A stretch of 64,000 nt of DNA from NCBI GenBank assembly GCA_030949705.1, contig JAUZSF010000026.1, positions 117,210-181,209 of the forward strand, read 5' to 3'. The notes beneath the pieces were generated by a model. That model had not been told where the DNA came from. It worked only from the letters and a program-made list of their open reading frames with translations, and ran no database searches. The translations under genes and the position numbers were made by a program. The stretch's first letter is position 1. Every line of letters starts with the position of its first letter. Shown here one piece after another: positions 42,400 through 51,838 of the stretch. This DNA comes from Robiginitomaculum sp. Lineage in GTDB: Bacteria > Pseudomonadota > Alphaproteobacteria > Caulobacterales > Maricaulaceae.

Positions 42400-42476
42400 C
42401 GCCCGCACGCGCCCCTGCGACAAAATTGCACCCCTTTCGTCTTGCCCTTCACCGGGGCAGCGACTATCAAGCAGCC

Positions 42477-42657
42477 ATCGGTCCTTGTGATTTTCACAAG
42501 GTAAAAGGGAACGCGGTGCGGGGATGCCCCCAATGCCGCGACTGTGCCCGCAGCCGTAAACGGCGAGCTTTGGTGCATACAGCCACTGGAAAACCAATGT
42601 GGATTTCCGGGAAGGCGCACCAAAGCATCTGAGCCGTGAGTCGGAAGACCTGCCGAT
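42477..42657 (+). promoter_or_regulatory. Cobalamin riboswitch aptamer
   Basis: Conserved elements of the class I adenosylcobalamin riboswitch occur in order: AAAAGGGAACGCGGTG, AATGCCGCGACTGTGCCCGC, the B12-box-associated GCCACTGG, GGGAAGGCGC, and GAGTCGGAAGACCTGCC. The closing P1 stem is ATCGG (42477-42481) with CCGAT (42653-42657). It precedes btuB by about 125 bases, as expected for B12-repressed uptake genes. Confidence 0.95.
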
Positions 42658-42714
42658 AATGTTCGTCCGTCCATACCCCGGGACCAGGGTCGTGGCATGG
42701 AAAGGTTTTCCGTT

Positions 42715-42774
42715 GTGGCGACAACCCTCAACCCACCCGCGTGCTCTGGTGCGCGGGGATTTGTCGCACAGGAG
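42715..42774 (+). promoter_or_regulatory. Hairpin at the btuB ribosome site (riboswitch expression platform)
   Basis: GTGGCGACAA (42715-42724) can pair with TTGTCGCAC (42761-42769) with one bulged G, enclosing a second stem CCCGCG/CGCGGG (42736-42741, 42752-42757). The structure ends directly at the AGGAG (42770-42774) of btuB, so it could mask translation initiation. There is no T-run, which suggests control of translation rather than of termination. Confidence 0.55.
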
Positions 42775-42781
42775 AACGACC

Positions 42782-44650
42782 GTGCCTAAAAAACTGACCC
42801 TATTGGCATCTATTGCCATTTTATCCACCTTTGCCTTTCCCGCATTCTCAGAAGAAGAGACTTCAAGAGAATCCGAAATCATCATTATCGGCTCACACAC
42901 CCCCATCCCCATGGCCGAGATGACCGCCGCCATCAGCATCATTGAAGGACCGGACGTTACCGATCTGGGCAATGTCTTTGCCGCCGATGCCTTGCGCGCT
43001 ATTCCCGGGGTTTCGGTAAACCGGTCCGGACCGGCCGGATCGCTGACCCAGGTGCGCCTGCGCGGATCCGAGGCCAATCATGTGCTGGTACTAGTGGATG
43101 GTATCGAAGCCTCGAACCCGTTTAGCGGCGAGTTTTCTTTTTCCACTTTGCCTGCCGACGGCATTAGCCGCATCGAAGTGTTGCGCGGGGAACAATCGGC
43201 GCTGTGGGGCAGTGACGCCATTGGCGGGGTGATCAATTTTATCACCACACCCACAAAACGCGGCAACACATTTGGCGCTTTTGCCGAATATGGCTCCTTT
43301 GGCACGGTACGCACCGGGGCCAATGGCCAGTTTGTGTCGGGAGACACCCGCCTGTTTGGTAATCTCAGTTATGGGGACAGCACCGGTTATGATGTCTCGG
43401 CCACCGGCGGCGACAAAGACGGCTATGATAACTTCACCGCCCATGGCGGCTTTGATGCACCGCTGGGAGATGTTGCCAGCCTGAAAACCCGCACCCGTTA
43501 TACCCGGGCGCACAGTCAATTTGATGCCGATACGGATTTTGACGGGCGGTTAAACGATGCGCCCCTGTCCCTGCAACAAAGCCAGTTTGATGCCCTGGCG
43601 CAAATCAGCGCCCAGAGCATGGACGGTCATCTGAACCACGAGCTGAAAACCACCTATACCAATACCGAAGACCTTGGCGGCACCAGCCGGTCCATCGGCT
43701 TTCGCACCCAGGGCTCTTATCAACTGGCCGGCAATTGGGACACCGGCACCATCGCCCACCATCTGACTTTGCTCGCCGAAGGCACGCGGGAGATCTATAA
43801 AAACGATGGTGGCCCCGGAGCCTTTCAGAACCAGAAACAGCGCAATACCGGCTATGCCCTGGCCGCCGATTATCGTCTGGTCAGCGGCGATCTGGTGCTG
43901 AACGCCTCGGCGCGGCGCGATACCCATTCGCTGTTTGCCGACGCCGATACCTGGCGCGTGGGCGGGGCCTATGCCTTTGAGAGCCTTGGCGGTCGTTTGC
44001 GTGCCTCGGCGGGCCAAGGGGTGAAAAACCCAGGCTTTTTCGAACTGTTCGGGTTTTTCCCCGCCTTTTTTACCGGCAATCCGAATTTGAAGGCCGAACG
44101 CTCCACCGGGTATGAACTGGGATGGGATCAACAGATCGGCCCGGCCAAAGTCTCGATCAGTGGTTATACCTCGCGCCTGAAAAACGAAATCTTCACCGAT
44201 TTTGGCACCTTTCCGGCCACCGCCCGCAACCGCACCGGTACCAGCCATCGCAAAGGCATTGAGATCGAAGGCAATTGGCCGGTAAATGAGGCCCTGCGCC
44301 TGACCGGATCGGCCACATTTCAACGGACCACACAAAATACGGTGCGCGAAATCCGCCGTCCCAAATTTCTGGCTTCGGCGGCCTTTCACTGGCAACCGTC
44401 AGGCCAGCCCATCGGCATTTCTTTGGGGGCCGACCATAATGGCGCCATGACCGATACCGATTTTGGCACCTTTTCCACAGTAACCCTGAAGGCCTATACC
44501 CTGGTCCATGGCACCATCAGTTATGATCTGGGCGAACGGGTACAGTTTTATGTGCGCGGCGATAATCTGCTGAATGAGAAATACAGCGATGTGTTTGGCT
44601 TTGCCGGACAAAAAAGAGGCGTTTATGGCGGCATCCGTGCACAGTTTTAA
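42782..44650 (+). CDS. btuB: BtuB-like TonB-dependent cobalamin receptor
   Basis: A 622-residue outer-membrane receptor with a signal peptide (MPKKLTLLASIAILSTFAFP), a plug domain starting near EIIIIGSHTPIP with VFAADALRAIPGVSV and VRLRGSEANHVLVLVDG, and a beta-barrel ending in a C-terminal aromatic residue (GGIRAQF). The riboswitch upstream identifies cobalamin as the ligand. The start is a GTG at 42782, 7 bases after AGGAG. Its end overlaps btuF, giving a btuB-F-C-D operon in which every gene overlaps the next. Confidence 0.93.
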   Translation: MPKKLTLLASIAILSTFAFPAFSEEETSRESEIIIIGSHTPIPMAEMTAAISIIEGPDVTDLGNVFAADALRAIPGVSVNRSGPAGSLTQVRLRGSEANHVLVLVDGIEASNPFSGEFSFSTLPADGISRIEVLRGEQSALWGSDAIGGVINFITTPTKRGNTFGAFAEYGSFGTVRTGANGQFVSGDTRLFGNLSYGDSTGYDVSATGGDKDGYDNFTAHGGFDAPLGDVASLKTRTRYTRAHSQFDADTDFDGRLNDAPLSLQQSQFDALAQISAQSMDGHLNHELKTTYTNTEDLGGTSRSIGFRTQGSYQLAGNWDTGTIAHHLTLLAEGTREIYKNDGGPGAFQNQKQRNTGYALAADYRLVSGDLVLNASARRDTHSLFADADTWRVGGAYAFESLGGRLRASAGQGVKNPGFFELFGFFPAFFTGNPNLKAERSTGYELGWDQQIGPAKVSISGYTSRLKNEIFTDFGTFPATARNRTGTSHRKGIEIEGNWPVNEALRLTGSATFQRTTQNTVREIRRPKFLASAAFHWQPSGQPIGISLGADHNGAMTDTDFGTFSTVTLKAYTLVHGTISYDLGERVQFYVRGDNLLNEKYSDVFGFAGQKRGVYGGIRAQF

Positions 44651-45497
44651 GCTCGTTTCAGTCCTGATTGGCCTGCTAGTTTTTGCGGGAGTTGGCTTTG
44701 CCGCCCCCGCAAAGGCGGCCCCCGAACATGTGGTTTCCACCAGTCTGTGCGGGGATTCTTACGTGCTGGCCCTGGTGCCGCCACAACGCATCACCGCCTT
44801 GTCCTGGCAGGCCGATACAAAACTCTCTGCGGCGCCCGCATTTTTACGGCACAAAGACAAAGGCATGGCCAGCGCCGAACGGCTGGCCCGCCTGCACCCG
44901 GATCTGGTGGTTTTAGGGCCGGGCGATCCCCGGCGCGCCGCCAAAGTCGTACAAAAAGCCGGGGCAAAAGTACTTTCCCTGAACTGGACCGAAGACTTTG
45001 AAGGGGTTTTTGATAATCTGCGCGCCCTGGGTGGTATTAGTGGCCAGACCCAAACCGCCAGTACCAAAATCAAGACCATCAAGGCGCGCCTTGCCGCCCT
45101 GAAGAACCGCGTGCCCAAAGGCCCAGTGCGGGTTTTATACCTCACCCCCAGTGGCAATAGCGCCGGGGCAGGGGTGTTTGTGGATGCCGCCATTCTTGCT
45201 GCCGGGGGCATTAATCATGGGGCAACATTGGGCATAAAGGGTTGGGGCCGGGTGCCGCTGGAAAAACTGACCCTGAACCCGCCAGACCTGATCATCACCA
45301 GTTTTTTTAACGAGGCCTATCCCAGCATTGCCAATTTGCGCAGTCGCCACCCCCTTATGCAAAGGGTTATGCAAAACACACCCACCGTGCGCATTGCCGC
45401 CAAAAACTGGATCTGCGCCGGACCGCGTCTGATCAATGCCGCCGAAGAGATTGCTAAGGCCATGGATGCGCTGGCACCACAGGCAACAGCCTCATGA
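44625..45497 (+). CDS. btuF: BtuF-like periplasmic cobalamin-binding protein
   Basis: A 290-residue class III solute-binding protein with a signal peptide ending near AKAAPEHVVS. The STSLCGDSYVLALVPPQRI and LHPDLVVLGPGDPRR segments are typical of the FecB/BtuF fold with its rigid helix linker. It would deliver B12 to BtuCD. The ATG at 44625 lies inside the end of btuB and is preceded by AGAGG. Identification as BtuF rather than a siderophore-binding protein rests on the operon and the riboswitch. Confidence 0.87.
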   Translation: MAASVHSFKLVSVLIGLLVFAGVGFAAPAKAAPEHVVSTSLCGDSYVLALVPPQRITALSWQADTKLSAAPAFLRHKDKGMASAERLARLHPDLVVLGPGDPRRAAKVVQKAGAKVLSLNWTEDFEGVFDNLRALGGISGQTQTASTKIKTIKARLAALKNRVPKGPVRVLYLTPSGNSAGAGVFVDAAILAAGGINHGATLGIKGWGRVPLEKLTLNPPDLIITSFFNEAYPSIANLRSRHPLMQRVMQNTPTVRIAAKNWICAGPRLINAAEEIAKAMDALAPQATAS

Positions 45498-46480
45498 GCC
45501 GGTTTTTCATCATCGCCGGGGCGGGACTGGTTATCCTGATCCTTCTCTCCCTAATGCTGGGGGATTTGCCTTACAGCCCGGCGCAAGTGCTGGATGCCCT
45601 GTTCCAACACGGCGATGCGGCCCGCCATTTGATCCTGTGGCAAATCCGCCTACCGCGCACCTTGCTGGCCATCATGGTTGGGGCGGGCCTGGGAGCATCG
45701 GGGGCCGCCTTACAGGGATATTTGCGCAATCCTTTGGCCGATCCCGGCATTGTCGGCATTTCGGCCAGCGCCGGGCTGGGGGCGGTGATGGCGCTTTATT
45801 TTGGCCTGACCGCCATTTCGATCTGGGTATTGCCCGCTGCGGCCATGGTGGGGGCGGGCCTGGCCGCCGCCATATTGATGATATTGGCGCGGGGGCGGGC
45901 CTCGATCACCAGCGTAATCCTTGGTGGCGTGGCGCTGTCCTCCCTCTCGGTGGCCCTGACCGCATTGTTGATGAACCTGTCGCCCAATCCCTGGGCCTTG
46001 TCGGAAATTGCCTATTGGCTGATGGGGTCGGTGACCGATCGCAGCTTTGCCGAACTGGCCTTTGCCGCGCCTTTAATCTTTGGCGGCATTGCCGTTTTGA
46101 TGCTCAGTGCCCCAGCCCTGAACGCCCTGGGCCTTGGCGAAGAGGCGGCGCACAGCATGGGAGTGTCGCTGAACCGGACCGGGCAATTGGTGGTGTTTGG
46201 GACGTTACTGTGTGTCGGGGCCGGGGTGGCGGTGGCCGGGGCCATTGGCTTTATCGGCCTGGTGGCACCCCATCTGGTACGCCCGTTTTTTGGGGCGCGG
46301 CCAGGGGCCTTGATCCTGCCATCGGCTTTGATCGGCGGCATATTATTACTGGCCGCGGACATATTGGCCCGGGCGCTTAGCGGCCCGGGAATACCGCTTT
46401 ATCTGGGGGTAACCACGGCCTTACTGGGCGCGCCATTTTTTCTGTATCTGGTGATCAAAAACCGGCGGGCCTTTCCATGA
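45494..46480 (+). CDS. btuC: BtuC-like cobalamin ABC permease (FecCD family)
   Basis: A 328-residue permease with about ten helices and the FecCD motifs RLPRTLLAIMVGAGLGASGA, QGYLRNPLADPGIVGIS and the C-terminal GFIGLVAPHLVRP. It forms the inner-membrane channel of the B12 importer. It is coupled to both neighbours by ATGA overlaps. Confidence 0.92.
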   Translation: MSRFFIIAGAGLVILILLSLMLGDLPYSPAQVLDALFQHGDAARHLILWQIRLPRTLLAIMVGAGLGASGAALQGYLRNPLADPGIVGISASAGLGAVMALYFGLTAISIWVLPAAAMVGAGLAAAILMILARGRASITSVILGGVALSSLSVALTALLMNLSPNPWALSEIAYWLMGSVTDRSFAELAFAAPLIFGGIAVLMLSAPALNALGLGEEAAHSMGVSLNRTGQLVVFGTLLCVGAGVAVAGAIGFIGLVAPHLVRPFFGARPGALILPSALIGGILLLAADILARALSGPGIPLYLGVTTALLGAPFFLYLVIKNRRAFP

Positions 46481-47223
46481 GCATGCTCAGTCTGAAAAAT
46501 GTCACCGGCGGCCCGGATCACAACCTTATCCTTAACAATATCAGTCTTGATTTTGGACCGGGGCTGACCGGCCTGATCGGTCCCAATGGAGCGGGCAAAA
46601 CCACTTTGCTGAAAACCATGATGGGGCTGATTCTCCCCGATGCGGGCACGGTTAGCCTGGGCAATAAGCCCTTAAACACCCTTAGCCTGCGCCAGCGGGC
46701 GCAACAGATTGCCTATTTACCGCAAAACGGGCCGGTGCATTGGGCCATGCGCGTTCATGATCTGGTACGGCTGGGCCGGTTTTCCAGCACCGCGACACAA
46801 GAAGAAGACGAAAAAGCGGTGCAGGACGCCATGCAGGCCTGCGCCATTGAGGAATTTGCCGCCCGAACCATCAATACCCTTTCCGGGGGCGAGCGCAGCC
46901 GGGTTTTGCTGGCCCGGGCGCTGGCGGCTCAAACCCCGATTTTACTGGTGGACGAGCCGACCAATGCGCTGGACCCAGCGCAACAGCACCGCATTATGGG
47001 CATTTTGCAAACCCGCGCCAAGGCGGGCGTTTGCGTGATCTGTGCTATTCACGATTTACCGTTGGCGGCGCGCTATGGCGACCGACTGGTATTTCTGGAC
47101 AATGGCGGGGTAAAAGAGGATGGACCGCCCGGCGCCGTGCTGACCGCCGCCTCTTTTCACAAAACCTATGGCCTTGCCTTTGATAAGCGTGGATACTTAA
47201 AAGATGAGCCCACACCCATCTGA
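46477..47223 (+). CDS. btuD: BtuD-like cobalamin ABC ATPase
   Basis: A 248-residue ATPase with Walker A GPNGAGKT, the signature LSGGERSRV and Walker B ILLVDEPTNALDP, in the FepC/BtuD class. It energises BtuC. Its end overlaps the start of the FkbM-type methyltransferase by 20 bases, so that gene is part of the riboswitch-controlled transcript. Confidence 0.92.
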   Translation: MSMLSLKNVTGGPDHNLILNNISLDFGPGLTGLIGPNGAGKTTLLKTMMGLILPDAGTVSLGNKPLNTLSLRQRAQQIAYLPQNGPVHWAMRVHDLVRLGRFSSTATQEEDEKAVQDAMQACAIEEFAARTINTLSGGERSRVLLARALAAQTPILLVDEPTNALDPAQQHRIMGILQTRAKAGVCVICAIHDLPLAARYGDRLVFLDNGGVKEDGPPGAVLTAASFHKTYGLAFDKRGYLKDEPTPI

Positions 47224-48036
47224 ACCGCCCTGGGGCACCTACGCCCCCAAAGGCATAAACGCCGGTCTGATTAATCTAGCGCGCGCCATGCCACCTAACA
47301 GTATTGGCCGCCTGATGGCCGGGTTTTTCAGAAAACTGGTTTTGCTGGCGGGGCGCGGCCCGCTGGATTTAAAGGTGTTTGACGCACCGGCGCGCTTTCA
47401 CCCCTATGATAATCTGACGGAAAAGCGTGTCGCCTTCATGCCACAGTTTTTTGACCCTGAGGAACGCACCGCCCTGTTGGCGATCCTGCATAAGGGTTTT
47501 ATCTTTATCGATATTGGCGCCAATGCGGGATTTTATTCACTGTTTGTGGCACAAAATGCTGGCAAATCCGCTAAAATCATTGCGGTGGAACCACAGGCCG
47601 AAATGGCCCGCCGTTTACGCTTAATGCCAAGGCAGGCGGATTTACAAATATTTTGCATGAGAATACCGCCTTGGCCGCAGGGCCCGGCGAAGCGGTATTG
47701 ACCATTGTTCATAAAAATCGTGGGGCCAGTGGCTTTACCCCACGCGGCAATCGCAGCGGCGATGAAAGCATCACCGTACCCACCATGGCCTTATTGGCCT
47801 TGATGGACAAACACGCCATTACCCGGGCCGATGCCATCAAAATTGATATTGAAGGCGCCGAAGATCAGGTTTTACCAGCCTTTTTTGAGACCTGCCCACC
47901 GGAACGCCTGCCCAAACTGATGATTATCGAGCGCAATGAGGACTGGGCGGTAGATTGCATCGCCCTGGCCACCCAGGCCGGTTATCAGTATGCCGGGGAC
48001 GGGCGCAAAAATGTAATTCTCAGGTTTAAGCCTTAG
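47204..48036 (+). pseudogene. FkbM-family methyltransferase (frame broken by a missing T)
   Basis: Two frames together give a 277-residue FkbM-type SAM methyltransferase. The first contains FIFIDIGANAGFYSLFVAQN (motif I) and IIAVEPQAEMARRLR. Adding one T at 47621-47622 (TT to TTT) gives RLRFNAKAGGFTNILHENTA and leads into the second frame with AIKIDIEGAEDQVLPAF and LMIIERNEDW. As written, the first frame ends at 47701. FkbM enzymes usually methylate sugars or other small hydroxylated molecules. Its overlap with btuD puts it in the B12 operon; whether it has a B12-related role is unknown. Confidence 0.8.
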
Positions 48037-48335
48037 AGCAATAAAGGCCGTGCAGGGCCTCCAGCACAGTAATCACTTCGCCGCCCTCAACGCCATAATA
48101 AACGGTTTGTGCCTCGCGCCGGGTTTTTTACGAACCCGTCTTCACGAAGTCGCGCCAAATGTTGCGACAAGGCCGATTGGCTGAGCCCCACGCGCTCGGC
48201 CAGGGCGCCCACAGAGCGCTCACCCTCTGCCAACAGGCACAAAACCAATAACCGTTTAGGGTTACTCATTGCTTGCAGCAGCGCCGAAGCCCTGCCAACA
48301 TTGTTTTCCATTTCTTCCAGTGCCATGCTGGCCAT
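48026..48335 (-). pseudogene. BigR/SqrR-type ArsR-family persulfide-responsive repressor (frame broken in a T-run)
   Basis: After removing one base from the six T at 48124-48129 this encodes a 102-residue ArsR-family repressor. It has the winged helix (VGLSQSALSQHLARLREDG), continues FVKTRREAQTVYYGVEGGEV, and ends LYCSKA. Two cysteines, in LLVLCLLAEGE and near the C-terminus in LYCSK, match the pair that forms a tetrasulfide bridge in SqrR/BigR. As written, the frame stops at 48087 and loses the second cysteine. It is divergent from a persulfide dioxygenase, its expected target. The repaired end overlaps the convergent FkbM gene by 11 bases. Confidence 0.82.
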
Positions 48336-48423
48336 ATTAGCGTTTACTCATATATAATTGCAAGTTCATCCACGGTGTTTTACCGTGCCCAGGTTAAAAG
48401 TCGAAGAAGATTATGAGGTTTCC

Positions 48424-49293
48424 ATGGGTGTAAAACCACAAATAACTGCGTTTTTTGATGAAAACACCTATACCATCAGCTACGTCATCAGCGATCCGGT
48501 CAGCAAAACGGCGGCCATTTTGGATTCGGTGCTGGATTTTGATCCCGCCTCGGGACGCACCAGCACCGAAAGCGCCGATAAAATCCTGGACCATATCCGG
48601 CATCACGACCTGAATGTTGACTGGATATTGGAAACCCATGCCCACGCCGACCACCTCAGCGCGGCACAATACCTAAAGGAAAAACTAGGCGCCAAGGTGT
48701 GCATTGGCGGTGCCATTACCCAGGTGCAACAGGTGTTTGCCGGGATTTTCAATCTGGGCGAGAGCTTTGCCTGTGATGGCACCCAGTTTGATCACTTGTT
48801 TGAAGATGGCGAAACCATTGCCCTTGGCGATTTGCAAATCAGCGTCATGGCCACCCCCGGGCACACACCGGGCTGTGTGACCTATATTGTGGGCAAAAAT
48901 GCCTTTGTTGGCGATACGCTCTTCATGCCTGATTTTGGTACCGCACGGGCAGATTTTCCGGGCGGCGATGCCAAAACCCTGTATCATTCGATCAAGCGCA
49001 TCTTAGCGCTGCCCGAAGATACCACGCTGTATATGTGCCATGATTACAAAGCCCCCGGGCGCGATGAATTTGCCTGGGTGACCAGTGTCGCCGAACAACG
49101 AAAAAATAATGTGCACATCCATGATGGCATCACAGAGGACGACTTTGTTGCCATGCGCACCGCCAAGGATAAAACCCTGTGTGTGCCACGCCTGATCCTG
49201 CCTTCGATCCAGATCAACATACGCGCCGGGGCCATGCCCGAACCTGAAGACAATGGCCGGTCTTACCTGAAACTGCCCCTGAACACGATTTAA
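48424..49293 (+). CDS. Persulfide dioxygenase-like metallo-beta-lactamase protein (Blh/ETHE1 group)
   Basis: A 289-residue MBL-fold protein with ligands in ETHAHADHLSAA, TPGHTPGC, GDTLFMPDFGTARADFPGG and MCHDYKAPGR, the pattern of mononuclear-iron persulfide dioxygenases such as Blh in Xylella and Agrobacterium. It oxidises glutathione persulfide to sulfite and glutathione. The ATG at 48424 has GAGG 6 bases upstream. It lies 88 bases from the divergent regulator, with a TATAAT at 48353-48358 between them, and is followed by a DUF442 protein. Confidence 0.88.
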   Translation: MGVKPQITAFFDENTYTISYVISDPVSKTAAILDSVLDFDPASGRTSTESADKILDHIRHHDLNVDWILETHAHADHLSAAQYLKEKLGAKVCIGGAITQVQQVFAGIFNLGESFACDGTQFDHLFEDGETIALGDLQISVMATPGHTPGCVTYIVGKNAFVGDTLFMPDFGTARADFPGGDAKTLYHSIKRILALPEDTTLYMCHDYKAPGRDEFAWVTSVAEQRKNNVHIHDGITEDDFVAMRTAKDKTLCVPRLILPSIQINIRAGAMPEPEDNGRSYLKLPLNTI

Positions 49294-49314
49294 CCTCCAA
49301 AACGGAAAACCATT

Positions 49315-49731
49315 ATGGGAATGAAAATTCGCCCCCTGACGGAAACCTTTGCGGTTTCGCCACAAATTCGAACGGCCGATGTCGCCATTGCGGCGGCCCA
49401 AGGCTATACCTCCATTATCAACAACCGCCCCGACGGTGAGGGCTGGGGACAGCCAAAAAGTGCCGATATTGAGGCCGAGGCCGAGGCCCACGGCCTGACC
49501 TATACCCATATTCCGGTGAATTTACGGGGCCTGGCCCCCGAACAGGTGAGCCAGATGGTTGCCGCACAAGAGGCCGCCACAGGCCCGGTACTGGCCTTTT
49601 GCAATACCGGCACCCGGTCCAGCATTCTCTGGGCGCTGTCCCAAGCCGGCAAAATGCCCGCCGACGAGATCATCGCCGCCGCTGCCAAAGCAGGCTATAA
49701 TGTCAGTAATTTACGGGCCCACCTGGGTTAG
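49315..49731 (+). CDS. DUF442/TIGR01244 phosphatase-like sulfur protein
   Basis: A 138-residue protein with a dual-specificity-phosphatase-like fold: TSIINNRPDGEG near residue 40 and a CX5R signature, CNTGTRS, near residue 98. In Blh proteins this domain is fused to the N-terminus of the persulfide dioxygenase; here it is a separate gene 21 bases downstream. It is likely to help in persulfide or thiosulfate handling, although its activity is not settled. Confidence 0.82.
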   Translation: MGMKIRPLTETFAVSPQIRTADVAIAAAQGYTSIINNRPDGEGWGQPKSADIEAEAEAHGLTYTHIPVNLRGLAPEQVSQMVAAQEAATGPVLAFCNTGTRSSILWALSQAGKMPADEIIAAAAKAGYNVSNLRAHLG

Positions 49732-49740
49732 GGCCTGACC

Positions 49741-50289
49741 CTAGAGCGAGCGCCCTTTGACCGCTGCGGCCAGACGGTCGGCACCGGCTTTGGCGGTTTT
49801 TTCAAACGGGTTGATGGCCAATGCATCGCTATAGGCCTGATACGCCGCCGCCTTGGCCCCCAGACGTTCCAACACGAGACCTAACCCGGTCAGCGCGCCA
49901 AAATGGCGCGGCTGTAATTCCAGTGCCCTATTCAGGTCTTCCAATGCCTCGCTGAACTGGCCACGTTTATATTCCAGCCCGGCGCGGCGGTTATAGCCTT
50001 CGGCAAAATCGGGGGCGAACTCGACCACATCTCCAAAAAAATCACTGGCCAGATCCAGCATGCCGGCCTTTTGCGCGGTAATGCCCCGTTGCAGCAACAA
50101 ATCCACCGTGGGGCTACCACTATCAAAAAAAAGCGCCCAGACCTCTTCAGTGATCTGTTCGGCCTCGCTCTCATTGGGAGATTGCGACAGGCGTGACAAT
50201 AGATCATCCAATGAGGATGAGGCATTGCCCTGCGCCAAGGCAGGCACACTGAGAAACAGCGTAAAAACAAGGATAAGCCAACGGGTCAT
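49741..50289 (-). CDS. Exported TPR protein
   Basis: A 182-residue protein with a signal peptide (cleavage likely after VPALA) and about three TPR repeats (roughly residues 65-175), including FAEGYNRRAGLEYKRGQFSE and ALEDLNRALELQPRHFGAL. It is a probable periplasmic scaffold; the partner is unknown. It lies between the persulfide genes and mtnA and is oriented with mtnA, 19 bases after its stop. Confidence 0.82.
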   Translation of the reverse strand: MTRWLILVFTLFLSVPALAQGNASSSLDDLLSRLSQSPNESEAEQITEEVWALFFDSGSPTVDLLLQRGITAQKAGMLDLASDFFGDVVEFAPDFAEGYNRRAGLEYKRGQFSEALEDLNRALELQPRHFGALTGLGLVLERLGAKAAAYQAYSDALAINPFEKTAKAGADRLAAAVKGRSL

Positions 50290-50308
50290 CAGGCCATTTT
50301 AGGTTCCC

Positions 50309-51412
50309 TTAGGCCGCTTGGCCAGCACGTTCGGGAAAAAGCGCAGCCAGGGCCGCCGTATTGGGGGCCACGATCCCCCGTTCGGTAATCAGGCCCGTTA
50401 CCAGTCGCGCCGGGGTCACATCAAAGGCCGGGTTGGCCAAAGGCGAGCCATCGGGGGTAAGCTGCACCGTATGCATCGAGCCATCTTCGGCCCGTCCCAA
50501 AACGTGCGAAACCTCGGCACCATCGCGTTCTTCAATGGGGATTTGAAAGCCGTCCGACAGCGTAAAATCAATGGTGGAGGAGGGCAGGGTCACATAAAAC
50601 GGCACATTATTATCGTGAGCGGCCAGCGCCTTTAAATACGTGCCGATCTTGTTGCACACATCCCCATTGGCGCAGGTGCGGTCGGTGCCCACAATGACCA
50701 GATCCACCTTGCCATGCTGCATCAAATGCCCCCCGGCATTATCGACAATCACATGGTGGGGCACGCCGTGCTGGCCCAATTCCCACGCGGTCAGGGCATC
50801 GCCCTGATTGCGCGGGCGGGTTTCATCCACCCAGACATGAACGTTCAGCCCCAGATCATGGGCCTTGTATATGGGTGCGGTGGCGGTACCCCAGTCCACC
50901 GTAGCCAGCCAGCCGGCATTACAATGGGTGAGGATATTGACCGGCTTGCCATCTGCCTTGGTTTTGGCAATGGCCTTGATCAGTTCCAGACCATGATCGC
51001 CAAGGGCGCTGTTGACCGCCACATCTTCATCACACAGGCGCGCCGCTTCGGCATAAGCCGCGGTCCTGCGCTCGCTTTGGAGCAATGGGGACAGAACCGC
51101 GCGCACCTGGTCCAGCGCCCATTTCAGATTGATCGCGGTGGGCCGGGTGGCGTGCAGCACGTCATAGGCCTGATTTAACCCGGCATCGGAGGCATCGGCG
51201 CGCATGGCCAGCGCCATACCATAGGCCGCCGTGGCCCCGATCAGCGGCGCGCCGCGCACCAGCATATCGGTAATGGCACGGGCGCAATCAGGTACGGTGC
51301 GCAAGGTCACCGTTTCAAAGCAGAACGGAAATATGGTCTGATCAATAATTTCCACCGACCAGCCATCATCGTTCAACCAGATGGTGCGCATGGGTTTGCC
51401 GTTGACTTTCAT
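50309..51412 (-). CDS. mtnA: MtnA, S-methyl-5-thioribose-1-phosphate isomerase
   Basis: A 367-residue isomerase converting methylthioribose-1-phosphate (or 5-deoxyribose-1-phosphate) to the ribulose form. The eIF2B-like fold is shown by [18 protein letters not shown], the catalytic Cys is in [11 protein letters not shown] and the catalytic Asp in [20 protein letters not shown]. Its start overlaps the cupin gene (ATGA). The divergent pair just beyond, an SDR and a class II aldolase, fits a methylthioribulose-phosphate aldolase route. Confidence 0.94.
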   Translation of the reverse strand: MKVNGKPMRTIWLNDDGWSVEIIDQTIFPFCFETVTLRTVPDCARAITDMLVRGAPLIGATAAYGMALAMRADASDAGLNQAYDVLHATRPTAINLKWALDQVRAVLSPLLQSERRTAAYAEAARLCDEDVAVNSALGDHGLELIKAIAKTKADGKPVNILTHCNAGWLATVDWGTATAPIYKAHDLGLNVHVWVDETRPRNQGDALTAWELGQHGVPHHVIVDNAGGHLMQHGKVDLVIVGTDRTCANGDVCNKIGTYLKALAAHDNNVPFYVTLPSSTIDFTLSDGFQIPIEERDGAEVSHVLGRAEDGSMHTVQLTPDGSPLANPAFDVTPARLVTGLITERGIVAPNTAALAALFPERAGQAA

Positions 51413-51789
51413 GTCTCTTCTTCCAGATTTTTGTAAGCATCGGGCGTAAAGCGCGGGCGACAGGTCAGGTAAAAGACCAGATCACACGTGCCGGTATTGG
51501 TGATGCGCTGGGCCTGCCCGGCGGCAATGCGTACGCTGTCGCCCGCCCCAAGACTTGCCGTCTCGCCATCCACCTCCAACAGGCCCGTACCATCCTTGAC
51601 GGTGTAAATTTCCTCAACCCCCAGCGCGTGTAATTGCGTAGTTACCCCCGCTTCAACCCGGCCCAGCGCCAAAGAAAAATCCGGGCAGGCCTCGTGATTG
51701 ACCAGTTCGGTGATGAAACAGCGCTCATCGGTCCAAAACTCTTGTCCGTTTGTGTGAAAGGGTGCAGGTTTCCTCATGAACAAAGCCAT
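51409..51789 (-). CDS. Cupin-domain protein
   Basis: A 126-residue single cupin (about residues 30-110) with the motif [21 protein letters not shown], in which one metal-binding His of the usual pair is replaced, and a second motif around [10 protein letters not shown]. It may be a sugar-phosphate binding or isomerase-like protein. It is first in a two-gene unit with mtnA and probably serves the same pathway. No good ribosome site is seen at either in-frame ATG (51789 or 51777). Confidence 0.75.
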   Translation of the reverse strand: MALFMRKPAPFHTNGQEFWTDERCFITELVNHEACPDFSLALGRVEAGVTTQLHALGVEEIYTVKDGTGLLEVDGETASLGAGDSVRIAAGQAQRITNTGTCDLVFYLTCRPRFTPDAYKNLEEET

Positions 51790-51838
51790 ATCGGGTTTTG
51801 CCCGATCCCGTCAAACATAAGGGTCCCGATTTGCACGT

